Origin: Aggregatilineales bacterium | GTDB taxonomy: Bacteria > Chloroflexota > Anaerolineae > Aggregatilineales > Ch27 | Assembly: GCA_029976025.1 (NCBI GenBank) | Contig: JARKNX010000162.1 | Coordinates: forward strand, 1 to 64,000 | Direction: 5' to 3' | DNA: 64,000 nucleotides | In this document: one piece after another, positions 28,161 through 36,701 of the stretch | Position numbering within the stretch: position 1 is the first letter of the stretch | How the letters are laid out: the number at the start of each line of letters is the position of its first letter | Program-made: the position numbers and the translations under genes | The notes under the pieces: model-generated | What the model was told of the DNA's origin: nothing | Seen by the model: only the letters and a program-made list of their open reading frames with translations | Database searches by the model: none

Positions 28161-29005
28161 ACCGGCTTACGTCCCTTGATGCACAGGTTCACGGTCGAAC
28201 GGCCTTCCGGCTCGTTCATACGATTCAGGCGGTCCACAGTATTGAAGACCCGCAGGCCCAGGTTAATTGGATTCAGCAGGCTGCCATCATTCTTATCGAA
28301 AGTTGTCCGGTCGGCGGCGGTCGCCAGTGTATCCGGGAGGATGCCGCTTTCCAGCAGCGGCTTGCCCAGCCCGTAGACCAGATTATGGGTGAAGGGAAAG
28401 CTGTAATGGGTGAAGGCGCGTTCCTGCTCCACGACGAAGCCAGCCCGCTCCACGGCACGGCGAAGATCAGCACGCTCGTAGAGACGGACATGATTCGCCC
28501 AGATGCCGGCCAGCGGGCCGCGCTGAATATGCCTCCCCAGCAGCCCTTCCAGCACCTTGTTGATCGGGTCCCACAGGAAGGGGTAATTCGCATTGGGGAC
28601 GGTGATCGCGACGACGCCGCCCGGCTTAAGCACGCGGTAGACTTCCTGCAGCCCGGCGACATCATCATCGATATGTTCCAGAATCTCCGAGAGGATGACA
28701 GCATCAAAGCAGGCATCCGGGAAGGGCATCCGGTAGATATTGGCCTGCGTCAGCGTCACATCAGGGAGGTGACCGACATTTCGCCGCGCTTTGCGAATAA
28801 TATCGCCTTCAAGCTCCAGCCCCACCAGGCGCGCTTTGCCGACATACCGCAGCATATTGAGGTAGAAACCCCGCCCGCAGGCGCAATCGAGGATCACGTC
28901 ATCGTCATTCGGATCGACCCATTCGAAGATCGTCCGGACCCGTCGCTTGAAGGCCATATCGGCCTCGTTGCGGGTCATATGGGCCAGGGTCGCCTCGTCC
29001 ACCAT
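28157..29005 (-). CDS. Class I SAM-dependent methyltransferase
   Basis: 282 residues of the Methyltransf_11 type. Motif I is VILDCACGRGFYLNML, the acidic residue after beta-2 lies in LVGLELEGD, and the post-I and motif IV/V segments are FDAVILSEILEHIDDD and LKPGGVVAITVPN. It sits between a GT4 glycosyltransferase (6 nt gap) and a GT39-like gene (4 nt overlap), so the likely substrate is a sugar or lipid carrier of the surface glycan pathway. The exact target cannot be read. GGGAG lies 9 nt ahead of ATG 29005. Confidence 0.88.
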   Translation of the reverse strand: MVDEATLAHMTRNEADMAFKRRVRTIFEWVDPNDDDVILDCACGRGFYLNMLRYVGKARLVGLELEGDIIRKARRNVGHLPDVTLTQANIYRMPFPDACFDAVILSEILEHIDDDVAGLQEVYRVLKPGGVVAITVPNANYPFLWDPINKVLEGLLGRHIQRGPLAGIWANHVRLYERADLRRAVERAGFVVEQERAFTHYSFPFTHNLVYGLGKPLLESGILPDTLATAADRTTFDKNDGSLLNPINLGLRVFNTVDRLNRMNEPEGRSTVNLCIKGRKPV

Positions 29006-29011
29006 CGCCTG

Positions 29012-30208
29012 TTACTCCCTCACCGCGTTGGCGCGAAAATGCTGCTCATAGCGATCAACCGTCTCCTGGAAGCTGAAGATGCGCTCAATCTCGGCGCGCG
29101 GACGGACGAATCTGCCGCGGTCATTCAGCACCTCCAGCACTGCCCTGCCGATAGCGTCGGCATCCCCGGGCGGGACAATCTGCCCCATGCCTGTCTCGCG
29201 GACCACCACCCGCGCCCCTGGAATATCAGTCATGATCACCGGCGCGCCGCACAGCATCGCCTCAGCCTGGACGAGACCGAAACACTCGGTTCCGCTGGGC
29301 AGGACGAACACATCACAGGCCGCATAGAAGTTCGCCATCTCCTCCATGCTGGTCAACAGCCCCAGAAAGATGAGCTGATCCTGGTATTGCTGAATCAGAG
29401 GCTGGCAGCGCTTCCAGAAGGATTCGTACTTGATGTCATACTCGCCGGCAAACACGATGCGCGCATTGGGATAGCGCTGGTTGATGACCTCCAGCGACCG
29501 GATCAACAGATCGGGGCGTTTCTCCTCAACGAAGCGCCCTGCATAGCCGATGATGGGGCCGCCCTCCGGTGACCACTGAGACCGCAGCAGCGCCGCCGCT
29601 TTCTGATCCGGTTCCGGCACAGTGATCGGGGGATAGATCGGGGTGACTTTGTCCCGGTATGGCATCAGATAGTAGGAGGCATCGGCATAGTCCTGGCTGT
29701 AAGCAATCAGCCGGCTGGCCCGATCCGCCATATAAGCATACAGGCGGTACATCGCCCAGGTGATCAACCCGTTGAACGGGCTGCGGGGAAGAATCAGATC
29801 GCCGTGGTGGGTGGCGACCACGCGCTTACCCAGGCGCTCCGCAAAAAATGCCAGGAGCGCCGTCTCCAGCATGGGGATATTAAGCCACAGCACATCGTGC
29901 TGCCGGATCAGCCGGTAAGCGGCCCACGGGTAAGCCGGCATCAGCATCCCCCGGCTGAGGCGGACAGGCGCCCACAGCCGGATCACGCGCACCCCGTTGA
30001 CCACCGTTTCGTCGCGCGGCAGGTCCAGCCGGTAACGGGCAGTGAGCACGGTCACCTCATGCCCGCGGCGGACCAGCTCCTCAGCCACCCGCTGGACATG
30101 AATCGTGTATCCGGTGCGATGCGGCACGTAGTACAGCAATGCAATCAGTATCTTCAGCCGATCCGGGGCAACCCCAGCGCCATCTGTCAACAGTCTATCC
30201 TTATCCAT
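29012..30208 (-). CDS. GT4-family glycosyltransferase
   Basis: 398 residues, GT-B fold. The N-terminal acceptor domain starts LKILIALLYYVPHRTGYTIH with VAEELVRRGHEVTVLT; the C-terminal donor domain has GPIIGYAGRFVEEKRPDLLI and the E-x7-E type motif in GTECFGLVQAEAM. These cytoplasmic enzymes transfer sugars from nucleotide donors, here probably onto a polyprenyl-phosphate glycan. The frame allows GTG at 30211 immediately before ATG 30208; neither has a strong ribosome-binding site. It lies 35 nt downstream of the flippase-like gene and 6 nt upstream of the methyltransferase. Confidence 0.9.
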   Translation of the reverse strand: MDKDRLLTDGAGVAPDRLKILIALLYYVPHRTGYTIHVQRVAEELVRRGHEVTVLTARYRLDLPRDETVVNGVRVIRLWAPVRLSRGMLMPAYPWAAYRLIRQHDVLWLNIPMLETALLAFFAERLGKRVVATHHGDLILPRSPFNGLITWAMYRLYAYMADRASRLIAYSQDYADASYYLMPYRDKVTPIYPPITVPEPDQKAAALLRSQWSPEGGPIIGYAGRFVEEKRPDLLIRSLEVINQRYPNARIVFAGEYDIKYESFWKRCQPLIQQYQDQLIFLGLLTSMEEMANFYAACDVFVLPSGTECFGLVQAEAMLCGAPVIMTDIPGARVVVRETGMGQIVPPGDADAIGRAVLEVLNDRGRFVRPRAEIERIFSFQETVDRYEQHFRANAVRE

Positions 30209-30243
30209 CACAACAATCAGGCCGGTCCAACAGCGCCGACGCG

Positions 30244-31263
30244 CTACTCGCTCTCTACGATAACGGGCGGAGGGGCGGATACATCCTGCGCCCCGCGCAT
30301 CACCTGGCCCAGCGTAACTCCTTCATGCAGCAGGCCGGCTATACCGGCGAGCGAGTGAACAGAAGTATTCATGACATGCAGCACAATCGCGAACGCCACC
30401 GCCGATCCTTCGGGCTGATTGTACCCGGTCAGGCTCAGGGCCAGCACAACGGCGGCCTCGAATGTGCCCACCGCGCCCGGCGCGTAAGGCACCGTGATCG
30501 CCAGCGACGCCATCGCCACAAAGAAGAGCGCCACCGTCCAGGAGGGCTGCGGGAAGAACGCAGCCATCAGCACATAGCCTGCCGCAACGGACAGCCCCCA
30601 GGAGATCAGAGACCAGCTTATCGCCAGCAAGCCGCTCCGCCAGGAGGTCAGCACGGCGAGGCCATCCAGAAAGCGGCCCAGATAGCGCTCAAGCGGCCAG
30701 CGGCGCAGGAAAGGCAGGGGCCGCTCCATCCAGGCCAGTATCCGGAATGCCCGGGCCGGATACCGGGCGACCAGAATGAGCGCCACCAGGCCGCCCAGCG
30801 AAGTCACTCCCAGCGCCAGGCCTGCCGCCACAATTGTGCCGGGCACCGGCAGGACGGCCAGCACAATACCCAGCATCCCGATCACGATCAGAACATCAAA
30901 CAGGCGCTCCACAACAATGCTGCTCAATGTCGTGAAGGCCGATACCGGTTGCGGGACGCGGGTTGTCAGGAACAGACGCGCCACCTCCCCCATCCGGAAT
31001 GGCAGAGTCCCGTTCAACAGATAGCTGATGCTCAGGATGCTGAAGGCATGCCTCAGCGGCAGGCGCCAGCTTAACAGCACGCGCCAGCGGACCGCCCGCG
31101 TCAGGAGGCTGAGGGCCAGAATGATCGCCGCTGGAATCACGTAGCCGTAATCAGCCTGGGTCAGGGCCAGCCGCACCCGATTCAGATCGACATCGTGCAG
31201 AACAAGGACCAGCATCACCAGGCTGATGAGCAGCCCGGCAACGATCGTATAGCGACGCTTCAT
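30244..31263 (-). CDS. LPG-synthase-TM / AglD-type flippase-like membrane protein
   Basis: 339 residues, about eight spans, of the UPF0104 / lysylphosphatidylglycerol synthase transmembrane family (TIGR00374). Typical segments are LLTRAVRWRVLLSW, SISYLLNGTLPFRMGEVARLFLT and VPYAPGAVGTFEAAVVLAL. Relatives include archaeal AglD-linked proteins and proteins proposed to flip lipid-linked intermediates. ATG 31263 is preferred over an in-frame ATG at 31311 because a TATAAT box overlaps the latter. It is the first gene of the ~21 kb locus. Flippase function is inferred from family and neighbours. Confidence 0.8.
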   Translation of the reverse strand: MKRRYTIVAGLLISLVMLVLVLHDVDLNRVRLALTQADYGYVIPAAIILALSLLTRAVRWRVLLSWRLPLRHAFSILSISYLLNGTLPFRMGEVARLFLTTRVPQPVSAFTTLSSIVVERLFDVLIVIGMLGIVLAVLPVPGTIVAAGLALGVTSLGGLVALILVARYPARAFRILAWMERPLPFLRRWPLERYLGRFLDGLAVLTSWRSGLLAISWSLISWGLSVAAGYVLMAAFFPQPSWTVALFFVAMASLAITVPYAPGAVGTFEAAVVLALSLTGYNQPEGSAVAFAIVLHVMNTSVHSLAGIAGLLHEGVTLGQVMRGAQDVSAPPPVIVESE

Positions 31264-31309
31264 GGCAGGCGATTCTTGTGGCCCCGATCTTTGCGCAAAA
31301 CGACGGCCC

Positions 31310-31315
31310 ATTATA
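31310..31315 (-). promoter_or_regulatory. -10 box upstream of the glycosylation locus
   Basis: Consensus TATAAT on the minus strand, ~47 nt before the flippase-like start. A -35 hexamer at 17 nt is weak (TACAGA). It is the only good promoter core noticed ahead of the ten co-directional genes. Confidence 0.5.
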
Positions 31316-31430
31316 GCACGCCAGGCACGAGTTCTGTAGCCGCGCGCTTGTTATGAAAATGTCCGGGACGGCGGGCGATATCCTGTATTACACAATCCGG
31401 CGAAAATATGCTCACTCAGGCTGCTTCTCC

Positions 31431-31459
31431 TTGACAGTCGTATGAGCCAGACCTATAAT
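31431..31459 (+). promoter_or_regulatory. Consensus promoter of tRNA-Gly
   Basis: TTGACA (31431-31436), 17 nt spacer, TATAAT (31454-31459): a perfect sigma-70 consensus. The start is predicted near 31466, 14 nt before the mature tRNA. Confidence 0.88.
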
Positions 31460-31479
31460 GGCCCCATAGAGTAGCGCAG

Positions 31480-31554
31480 GCGGGTATAGTTCAGTGGTAG
31501 AACGTCAGCTTCCCAAGTTGAATGTCACGGGTTCGAATCCCGTTACCCGCTCCA
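31480..31554 (+). tRNA. tRNA-Gly (anticodon CCC)
   Basis: Cloverleaf by eye: acceptor GCGGGTA pairs with TACCCGC, D-arm GTTC/GAAC, anticodon stem TCAGC/GTTGA (one G-T pair) with loop TTCCCAA (anticodon CCC, reads GGG), and T-arm ACGGG-TTCGAAT-CCCGT. Discriminator T31551 is followed by an encoded CCA (31552-31554). Single-gene transcript with its own promoter and terminator. Confidence 0.95.
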
Positions 31555-31559
31555 TCCCG

Positions 31560-31586
31560 GCCGCCCAACAGGGCGGTCTTTCTTTT
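31560..31586 (+). terminator. Terminator after tRNA-Gly
   Basis: Stem CCGCCC (31561-31566) / GGGCGG (31571-31576) with an AACA tetraloop, followed by a U-rich run TCTTTCTTTTC. Confidence 0.85.
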
Positions 31587-31848
31587 CTACTGACGAAACC
31601 TCTTCCTGAAACGCCGCGCCTGTAACGCGAGGGCATCCTTGCAAACACCGCTGAGCCGCCAGCCCGGGTTCGGGAATCATGCGCGGCTCCGGGCCTGCCC
31701 CCACGTGAAGAGTCTCACAGGGAACTGCTGACGGTTAGCTCCAGATATGTGATAGATTTCACTTACAGGTAGTGGAATAAGCAGGATAGTGTTGTAGAAA
31801 GAAAGAACATACCTGTCCGGTTTGTTTTGTCATCATAAGGAAACCAGC

Positions 31849-33309
31849 ATGCCGACCAAGCGGGCCGACCTCGAAATTGATCGTAAAGCGCGGGCCTCCA
31901 TCCCCATGCAGCCCGTCTCCAAACAGGATGCATTTGAACGGCTGAAGAACTTCAACGAAATATATTTCAACTACGAGGCGGAAATCGCCTGTATAGAAGC
32001 AGGTCGCTGTATTCAATGCCCCGATCCGGCCCCCTGCCAGCTCGCCTGCCCCCTCGGGAACGACATCCCCACTGCGCTGCGCCTGACGGAACAAGGCCGT
32101 TTCATCGAAGCGGCTGAGACATTTCGCAAGACGAGTCCCATGCCTGAGATCTGCAGCCGCGTCTGCCCGCAGGAGCGCCTGTGTGAGGGGTCCTGCACGC
32201 ATGGCGGCGGCAACAGCGGCGAGCCAGTCCGCATCGGCAAGATCGAGAAATTCGTGGTCGAATATCAGTATGCGATAGAAGGCATACCGATCGGTGATAT
32301 AGCGCCTGATACGGGCAAGCGGATTGCTATTGTCGGGGCCGGGCCTGCCGGGCTGGCGGCAGCAGAAAATCTGCGCCGCAAAGGCCATGACATAACTGTT
32401 TATGATGCCAACCCCTTCCCCGGCGGCCTTCTAATCTATGGTATCCCGGCGTTCAAGCTCAGCAAAGATCGGGTGGTCACCAAAGTCAAGCATCTGGAAA
32501 AGCTGGGTGTCAAGTTCATCCCGAACACCCGCATCGGGCAGGATATCCCCTTGCAAAAACTGGCAGATGACTTCGATGCCGTCTTCATCGGCGTTGGCGC
32601 CAATATCGATGCTCCGGCCAAACTCGAAGGCGCTGACCTCAAAGGGGTCTACCAGGCCGGCGAATTCCTGATTCGGGCCAATGTCCCGCGCGCGTTACAG
32701 CCGGCCGCATTCCAGGAAGCCGACGAGCCGCTGACTGTCGGCAAGCGCGTATTCGTCATCGGCGGCGGGGATACGGCAATGGATTGCACTCGCACATCGC
32801 TGCGCTTGCAGCAGGCGCAGGGCTACAAACTGGATGTGACCTGTGCGTATCGCCGAACCGAGGCCGAGATGCCCGGCTGCAAAGCCGAGCGCGAGAATGC
32901 CCGCGAAGAAGGCGCCCGCTTCGAATGGCTGACGGCCCCCAAACGCTTCATCGGCGACGAAGAAGGCCGCCTGACCGGCATTGAGTTCGTCCGGATGCGC
33001 CTGGGAGAGCCTGATGCCAGCGGGCGCCGCCGGCCTGTCGAGATCGCCGACTCCGAGTATATCGAGCCAGCGGACACCGTAGCCCTGGCGCTGGGCTACT
33101 GGCCTGATCCGCTGCTGGGCGAGACCACGCCAGCCCTGGATACTCACGACTGGGGCCTGATCACAGCCGATGCCCGGACGGGCAAGACATCGGTCGCCAA
33201 CATCTGGGCCGGCGGCGATGTCGTCACCGGGCCGGACCTGGTCACTACGGCCATCCGCGCCGGGCTGCACGCGGCCGAGTCAATTCATCTCTACCTGAAC
33301 GAAGAATAA
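31849..33309 (+). CDS. GltD/NfnB-like FAD-dependent NAD(P) oxidoreductase
   Basis: 486 residues, close to the archaeal-type homotetrameric glutamate synthase (GltA) and to GltD and NfnB. The N-terminal domain carries cysteines for [4Fe-4S] clusters (CIQCPDPAPCQLACP and CSRVCPQERLCEGSC), then the FAD fold IAIVGAGPAGLAAAENL, a NAD(P) fold VFVIGGGDTAMDCTRT and the terminal GGDVVTGPDLVTTAIRAG. It moves electrons between NAD(P)H and a partner. No large glutamate synthase subunit or NfnA partner is adjacent, so glutamate synthase activity is only one option. ATG 31849 has AAGGAAACC ahead; a longer frame from 31822 lacks such a site. It ends at a clear terminator. Confidence 0.85.
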   Translation: MPTKRADLEIDRKARASIPMQPVSKQDAFERLKNFNEIYFNYEAEIACIEAGRCIQCPDPAPCQLACPLGNDIPTALRLTEQGRFIEAAETFRKTSPMPEICSRVCPQERLCEGSCTHGGGNSGEPVRIGKIEKFVVEYQYAIEGIPIGDIAPDTGKRIAIVGAGPAGLAAAENLRRKGHDITVYDANPFPGGLLIYGIPAFKLSKDRVVTKVKHLEKLGVKFIPNTRIGQDIPLQKLADDFDAVFIGVGANIDAPAKLEGADLKGVYQAGEFLIRANVPRALQPAAFQEADEPLTVGKRVFVIGGGDTAMDCTRTSLRLQQAQGYKLDVTCAYRRTEAEMPGCKAERENAREEGARFEWLTAPKRFIGDEEGRLTGIEFVRMRLGEPDASGRRRPVEIADSEYIEPADTVALALGYWPDPLLGETTPALDTHDWGLITADARTGKTSVANIWAGGDVVTGPDLVTTAIRAGLHAAESIHLYLNEE

Positions 33310-33337
33310 GGGCAATTCCAGTTCCGAGATTACAAAA

Positions 33338-33366
33338 AGGGCGACTGCTCAGGGAGTCGCCCTCTT
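33338..33366. terminator. Terminator between convergent genes
   Basis: Arms 33338-33346 and 33355-33363 (AGGGCGACT/AGTCGCCCT, 8 nt loop), A-rich upstream and CTTT downstream. It can serve the GltD-like gene and the convergent L,D-transpeptidase. Confidence 0.8.
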
Positions 33367-33388
33367 TACATTGCCCTGCCCTGCCTGT

Positions 33389-35077
33389 TCAGGGTTGTAT
33401 CTCCACCACGACGCCTTCTTCCGCCCAGTTGTACAACAACTGCGCATTCTGATTGCTCAGCAGAATACACCCATACGTCACCGGGGTGCCCAGATTATTG
33501 GTCCAGAGGAGCTGGCTGCCGCCCCGCGTCGGGAATCCGTGAAACCCGTTGGTGAAATCCGCGCCGGGGATCGGGCGGTACACCCCCAGAAAATTGGGCA
33601 TGTAGAGATTCCAGTTGGCGGCGTAAGCATTCGGCTCGTGGGAGATAATCTGGTAGATGCCCGGCCAGGTCGGGCTGTCCGAAATACCGGTGCTGACAAC
33701 CCAATCCCATTTGAGGCCGCCGTTTTCATAAACCCAGGCGTGCTGCCGGCTGATACTGACCACAATGCGCTTGTCCGGGATAACCGGGTATTCCAGAAAG
33801 TTATCCGGGGAGGGGATTGTGATCTGCTGCCCCGGCGCCAGCCACCCCAGCCCGGGGTTAGCCCGCTCAATCCACGGATAGGGCACGCCGAAGTCCCAGG
33901 CGATCGTAATCAGCGTTTCGCCGGGCTGGACGGTATACACGCGGTCGTGGTGATACACCCGCGCATACCCCGCTGGCGCGCCAGCCTCAATCGATTCCCG
34001 TATGGATTGCGCCACCTCTTCCGGGACCACGTAGCGCGAGGGGTCCAGGACGGACGCCGCCTGCCCGCTGACATACGCGGCAGCAGCCGCCTCGTCAACG
34101 GTGAACATCAGGCCGGTCGGCTGGCTGGAATCGGGAACCGCGTTCAGCCAGGAAGCCCACTGAGCCGGCGGCACTGTCCAGACAACCGAGTCGCCAGTGA
34201 CCGGATCGTAGGCGCGAATATTCAGATCGTGGCTGAGCAGCACTTCAGCCGCGGCGACCATAACGCTGGAATCGGAGATAGCCGGGGGGACGGGGACCAT
34301 CACCAGGTCCAGCGCACCGTCGGCCAGCTCCGCGCCGTCCTGCAGGCGGGCCAGCGTCCTCTCGATATCCAGCGCCCGTCCATTCACCGGCGGCGCAGCC
34401 TCGGCATGTCCGTTAACCAGGCGAACGCCGGCGTCAACCGGCGCGCGCTCTACCTGCGGCGCAAACCCGGCCAGCGCCTCCCGCCCCAGAGAAGTGTCTA
34501 CATTCAGGATCGGCGCGACATCGACTGCGCTCGCCAGGCCGGTCAACGCGGCGCCCTGCCCTCGCCCCTGAGCAAATGCCCCGGCGGCGGTCGCTTCCGC
34601 ATCCAGCGTCACACCGAAGGCCGCAGGATCAACGGTCCACTCAGTATTCCCATCGCGAAGCGTGAGCACCCGCCAGCCATCCCGCAGCGCCACTGCGGCC
34701 TGCTCCTCCGTCATGCCGCCGACGCGGATCCCGGCGGCAGAAACGCGTGGAAAAATCCGATTCCCATAAAGCACCGCGACGAAGGCCAGGAACAACAGCG
34801 CCGTCCCGGCCAGGACAACCGGGATAGCCGCCACCATCCCGGCAACAGATCCCCACAGGAAGACTCGCCGCCGGGGTGAGGCGGCGGGCGCGATCCTGCT
34901 TGCCGTTCGCGGCTGAGGCGCCGGATCAGGGCGAGTAACCGGGGCGCGTCGCCGCACCCCGCGGGCGCGGCCGGGACGCGGTGTCGGAGAATGACGCGCC
35001 TCCACCGGCGCTGATCGCGTTTCAGGAGTGGACATAACGGCTGTCCCGGGGGATGAGGAATGACCGTTTCTTGCCAT
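33389..35077 (-). CDS. L,D-transpeptidase (YkuD) with peptidoglycan-binding and LysM domains
   Basis: 562 residues anchored by one span (~72-105) after a basic, Pro-rich cytoplasmic tail. Outside are one or two PG_binding_4-like domains (VSAAGIRVGGMTEEQAAVAL and following), a LysM repeat (~379-422, YTVQPGETLITIAWDFGVP) and the YkuD domain (~436-560). The catalytic region has HGFP (513-516) and VTYGCILLS with Cys537; the usual SxGC[IV]R ends in Leu rather than Arg here. These enzymes make 3-3 peptidoglycan crosslinks or attach proteins. ATG 35077 is chosen, but no strong ribosome-binding site decides between it and ATG 35035. Confidence 0.88.
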   Translation of the reverse strand: MARNGHSSSPGTAVMSTPETRSAPVEARHSPTPRPGRARGVRRRAPVTRPDPAPQPRTASRIAPAASPRRRVFLWGSVAGMVAAIPVVLAGTALLFLAFVAVLYGNRIFPRVSAAGIRVGGMTEEQAAVALRDGWRVLTLRDGNTEWTVDPAAFGVTLDAEATAAGAFAQGRGQGAALTGLASAVDVAPILNVDTSLGREALAGFAPQVERAPVDAGVRLVNGHAEAAPPVNGRALDIERTLARLQDGAELADGALDLVMVPVPPAISDSSVMVAAAEVLLSHDLNIRAYDPVTGDSVVWTVPPAQWASWLNAVPDSSQPTGLMFTVDEAAAAAYVSGQAASVLDPSRYVVPEEVAQSIRESIEAGAPAGYARVYHHDRVYTVQPGETLITIAWDFGVPYPWIERANPGLGWLAPGQQITIPSPDNFLEYPVIPDKRIVVSISRQHAWVYENGGLKWDWVVSTGISDSPTWPGIYQIISHEPNAYAANWNLYMPNFLGVYRPIPGADFTNGFHGFPTRGGSQLLWTNNLGTPVTYGCILLSNQNAQLLYNWAEEGVVVEIQP

Positions 35078-35273
35078 AGTCCGATAACACCCACCTATAC
35101 CATACATCATACTCGATTATCGACGAAAATCCTCGGCAATGCCTGACGCGAATCTGACTCTTGCACTCCGATCAGGCGACAACCCAGACCAGCGGACTAT
35201 CGGGCGTCACAACGACACATGGTATGCTGAAGAGCAGCGATATCTGCATTCTTCCACCGGGAAAGCGCACCCC

Positions 35274-35738
35274 ATGAATAAGTCCGTGCTGATGCTCGCC
35301 GCCATGCTGATTCTGACCGCTGGCGCAGCGTGCGGCGGCAAAGCCACCCCTCAACCTGTCTGTGGGCCAGAGTTCTGCGTCAGGGCCATGCGGCTGATCC
35401 GCGTTGACCAGAACACCCTCTCGTTAGTCCTGGAAACTGCGCCCCCCGACGGCAGCCTGAACGCCGCAGAGCCTCCGCTGTTCGCTGGCGGACTGCACGT
35501 CATGCTGGCCGACGAAGGCGGCGACCGCCGGCTGGTCGATAGCGCGTTCGGCCCTGAGCGCTGGAGTTGTATCGCGGGAGACAATATCCCCGGCGCTGAA
35601 GGACGGCTGACCACGGCCTGTCTGCTGGTGCTGAGCAACAATGAAATAGCGGCCATGCCGTCGGCAGGAGTTACGGTGACGCTGGGGCTGTACGGCGATA
35701 CGTTCCCGCTCCTGCTGACTGATCTCACCATGCCCTGA
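35274..35738 (+). CDS. Small putative lipoprotein of unknown function
   Basis: 154 residues beginning MNKSVLMLAAMLILTAGAAC, a signal sequence ending in a lipobox-like Cys (Gly-Ala-Ala-Cys; the Leu at -3 is missing, so lipidation is uncertain). The mature part has five further Cys (CGPEFC near the start, then SCIAGD, TACLL) and no domain I recognise. The frame is open further upstream to 35139, but signal-peptide position favours 35274, with GGGAAAG ahead. It lies between the divergent L,D-transpeptidase and convergent menA. Confidence 0.6.
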   Translation: MNKSVLMLAAMLILTAGAACGGKATPQPVCGPEFCVRAMRLIRVDQNTLSLVLETAPPDGSLNAAEPPLFAGGLHVMLADEGGDRRLVDSAFGPERWSCIAGDNIPGAEGRLTTACLLVLSNNEIAAMPSAGVTVTLGLYGDTFPLLLTDLTMP

Positions 35739-35763
35739 TCAGCATCCGCTCCGCCCCGGGGGG

Positions 35764-36693
35764 TCACAGGCTTGCCGCAGCTCTGATCAGCAGCGCTGCC
35801 AGCCAGCCGATGACCAGCCACAATCCAAACTGCCCGTGCAGCCGCGCTGTGCGGCCCTGCGCCTGGTGAAGGAGCGCCGTATCGCCGCTGGTCGTCATAA
35901 TCCGAATCAGACGGTACGCCTCCGGCGCGGTGACAACGACCAGCAGGGTCGGCACGGGCATCACGGCCAGAAGAACCATGATCGCCACCATCACGTAGGC
36001 CCCGCCGACCAGGAAAAGATACTCCGCATGGGCGAAGCGCAGGCCGTAGATCACGGCCAGCGTCCATTTGTGGGCGGCGCGGTCGGCGTCCATATCGCGG
36101 ATATTATTGGCATGTAAAATAGCCGCCACCATGAACCCGATCGGCAGCCCGGTCAGCGCGGCGCGCCCGCTCACCATGCCGCCCGAAACCGCGTAGTACG
36201 TCCCCAGCACCATCAGCGGCCCCATGAAGAAGAACACAGCAATCTCTCCCAGCCCGTGATAGGCCAGCGGGAATGGCCCGGCCGTATACAGGATGACGAC
36301 GAGGACACCTCCCAGTCCGATCCACAGCAGCAGCGGCCCGCTGCGCGAGAGCAGATAAAGCCCGATCAGGACACCCAGCATCGTCGTCGCTATCGCACCA
36401 CGCAATACTGACTTCGGAGACAGGACCTGCTGCTTGATCACCATGCCCTGCCCGGCCTGCTTGAGCACATCCGCGCCCCGCCGGTAATCTGCGTATTCGT
36501 TGATCAGGTTGGCCGCCACCTGCAAAAACAGCGCCCCCAGCAGGGCGAATACGAACAGCCCCGGATCGAACACGTTATCGTCCAGCGCCAGGGCGGCCGC
36601 CAGCCCGAGCGGCGCATATGTTGCCGTCAGCGTGCGGGGGCGACTGGCGCGGTACCAGGCTGCCAGCCGCGGATGCGATAGCACACTCTCCAT
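35764..36693 (-). CDS. menA: 1,4-dihydroxy-2-naphthoate prenyltransferase MenA (UbiA family)
   Basis: 309 residues, about nine spans. UbiA-family aspartate motifs are visible: NLINEYADYRRGAD (62-75) and HANNIRDMDAD (~195-205), both in the MenA form. It attaches the polyprenyl chain to DHNA in menaquinone synthesis at the membrane. It lies 8 nt downstream of the CinA/NMNAT gene, likely the same transcript; no other men gene is in the window. Other UbiA prenyltransferases remain possible, but NEYxDYxxGxD favours MenA. Confidence 0.85.
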   Translation of the reverse strand: MESVLSHPRLAAWYRASRPRTLTATYAPLGLAAALALDDNVFDPGLFVFALLGALFLQVAANLINEYADYRRGADVLKQAGQGMVIKQQVLSPKSVLRGAIATTMLGVLIGLYLLSRSGPLLLWIGLGGVLVVILYTAGPFPLAYHGLGEIAVFFFMGPLMVLGTYYAVSGGMVSGRAALTGLPIGFMVAAILHANNIRDMDADRAAHKWTLAVIYGLRFAHAEYLFLVGGAYVMVAIMVLLAVMPVPTLLVVVTAPEAYRLIRIMTTSGDTALLHQAQGRTARLHGQFGLWLVIGWLAALLIRAAASL

Positions 36694-36701
36694 ACGTTTC
36701 T

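Noticed and set aside
28385-29572. Plus-strand open frame (395 codons) across the methyltransferase and GT4 genes
   Set aside because: It spans the junction of two well supported minus-strand genes and has no motif.
31264-31311. Start of the flippase-like gene at ATG 31311
   Set aside because: A consensus TATAAT overlaps this ATG, so the transcript would begin after it; ATG 31263 starts at the first membrane segment.
33371-34879. Plus-strand open frame (502 codons) opposite the L,D-transpeptidase
   Set aside because: Antisense shadow: no motif, no ribosome-binding site, and it overlaps a gene with LysM and YkuD domains.
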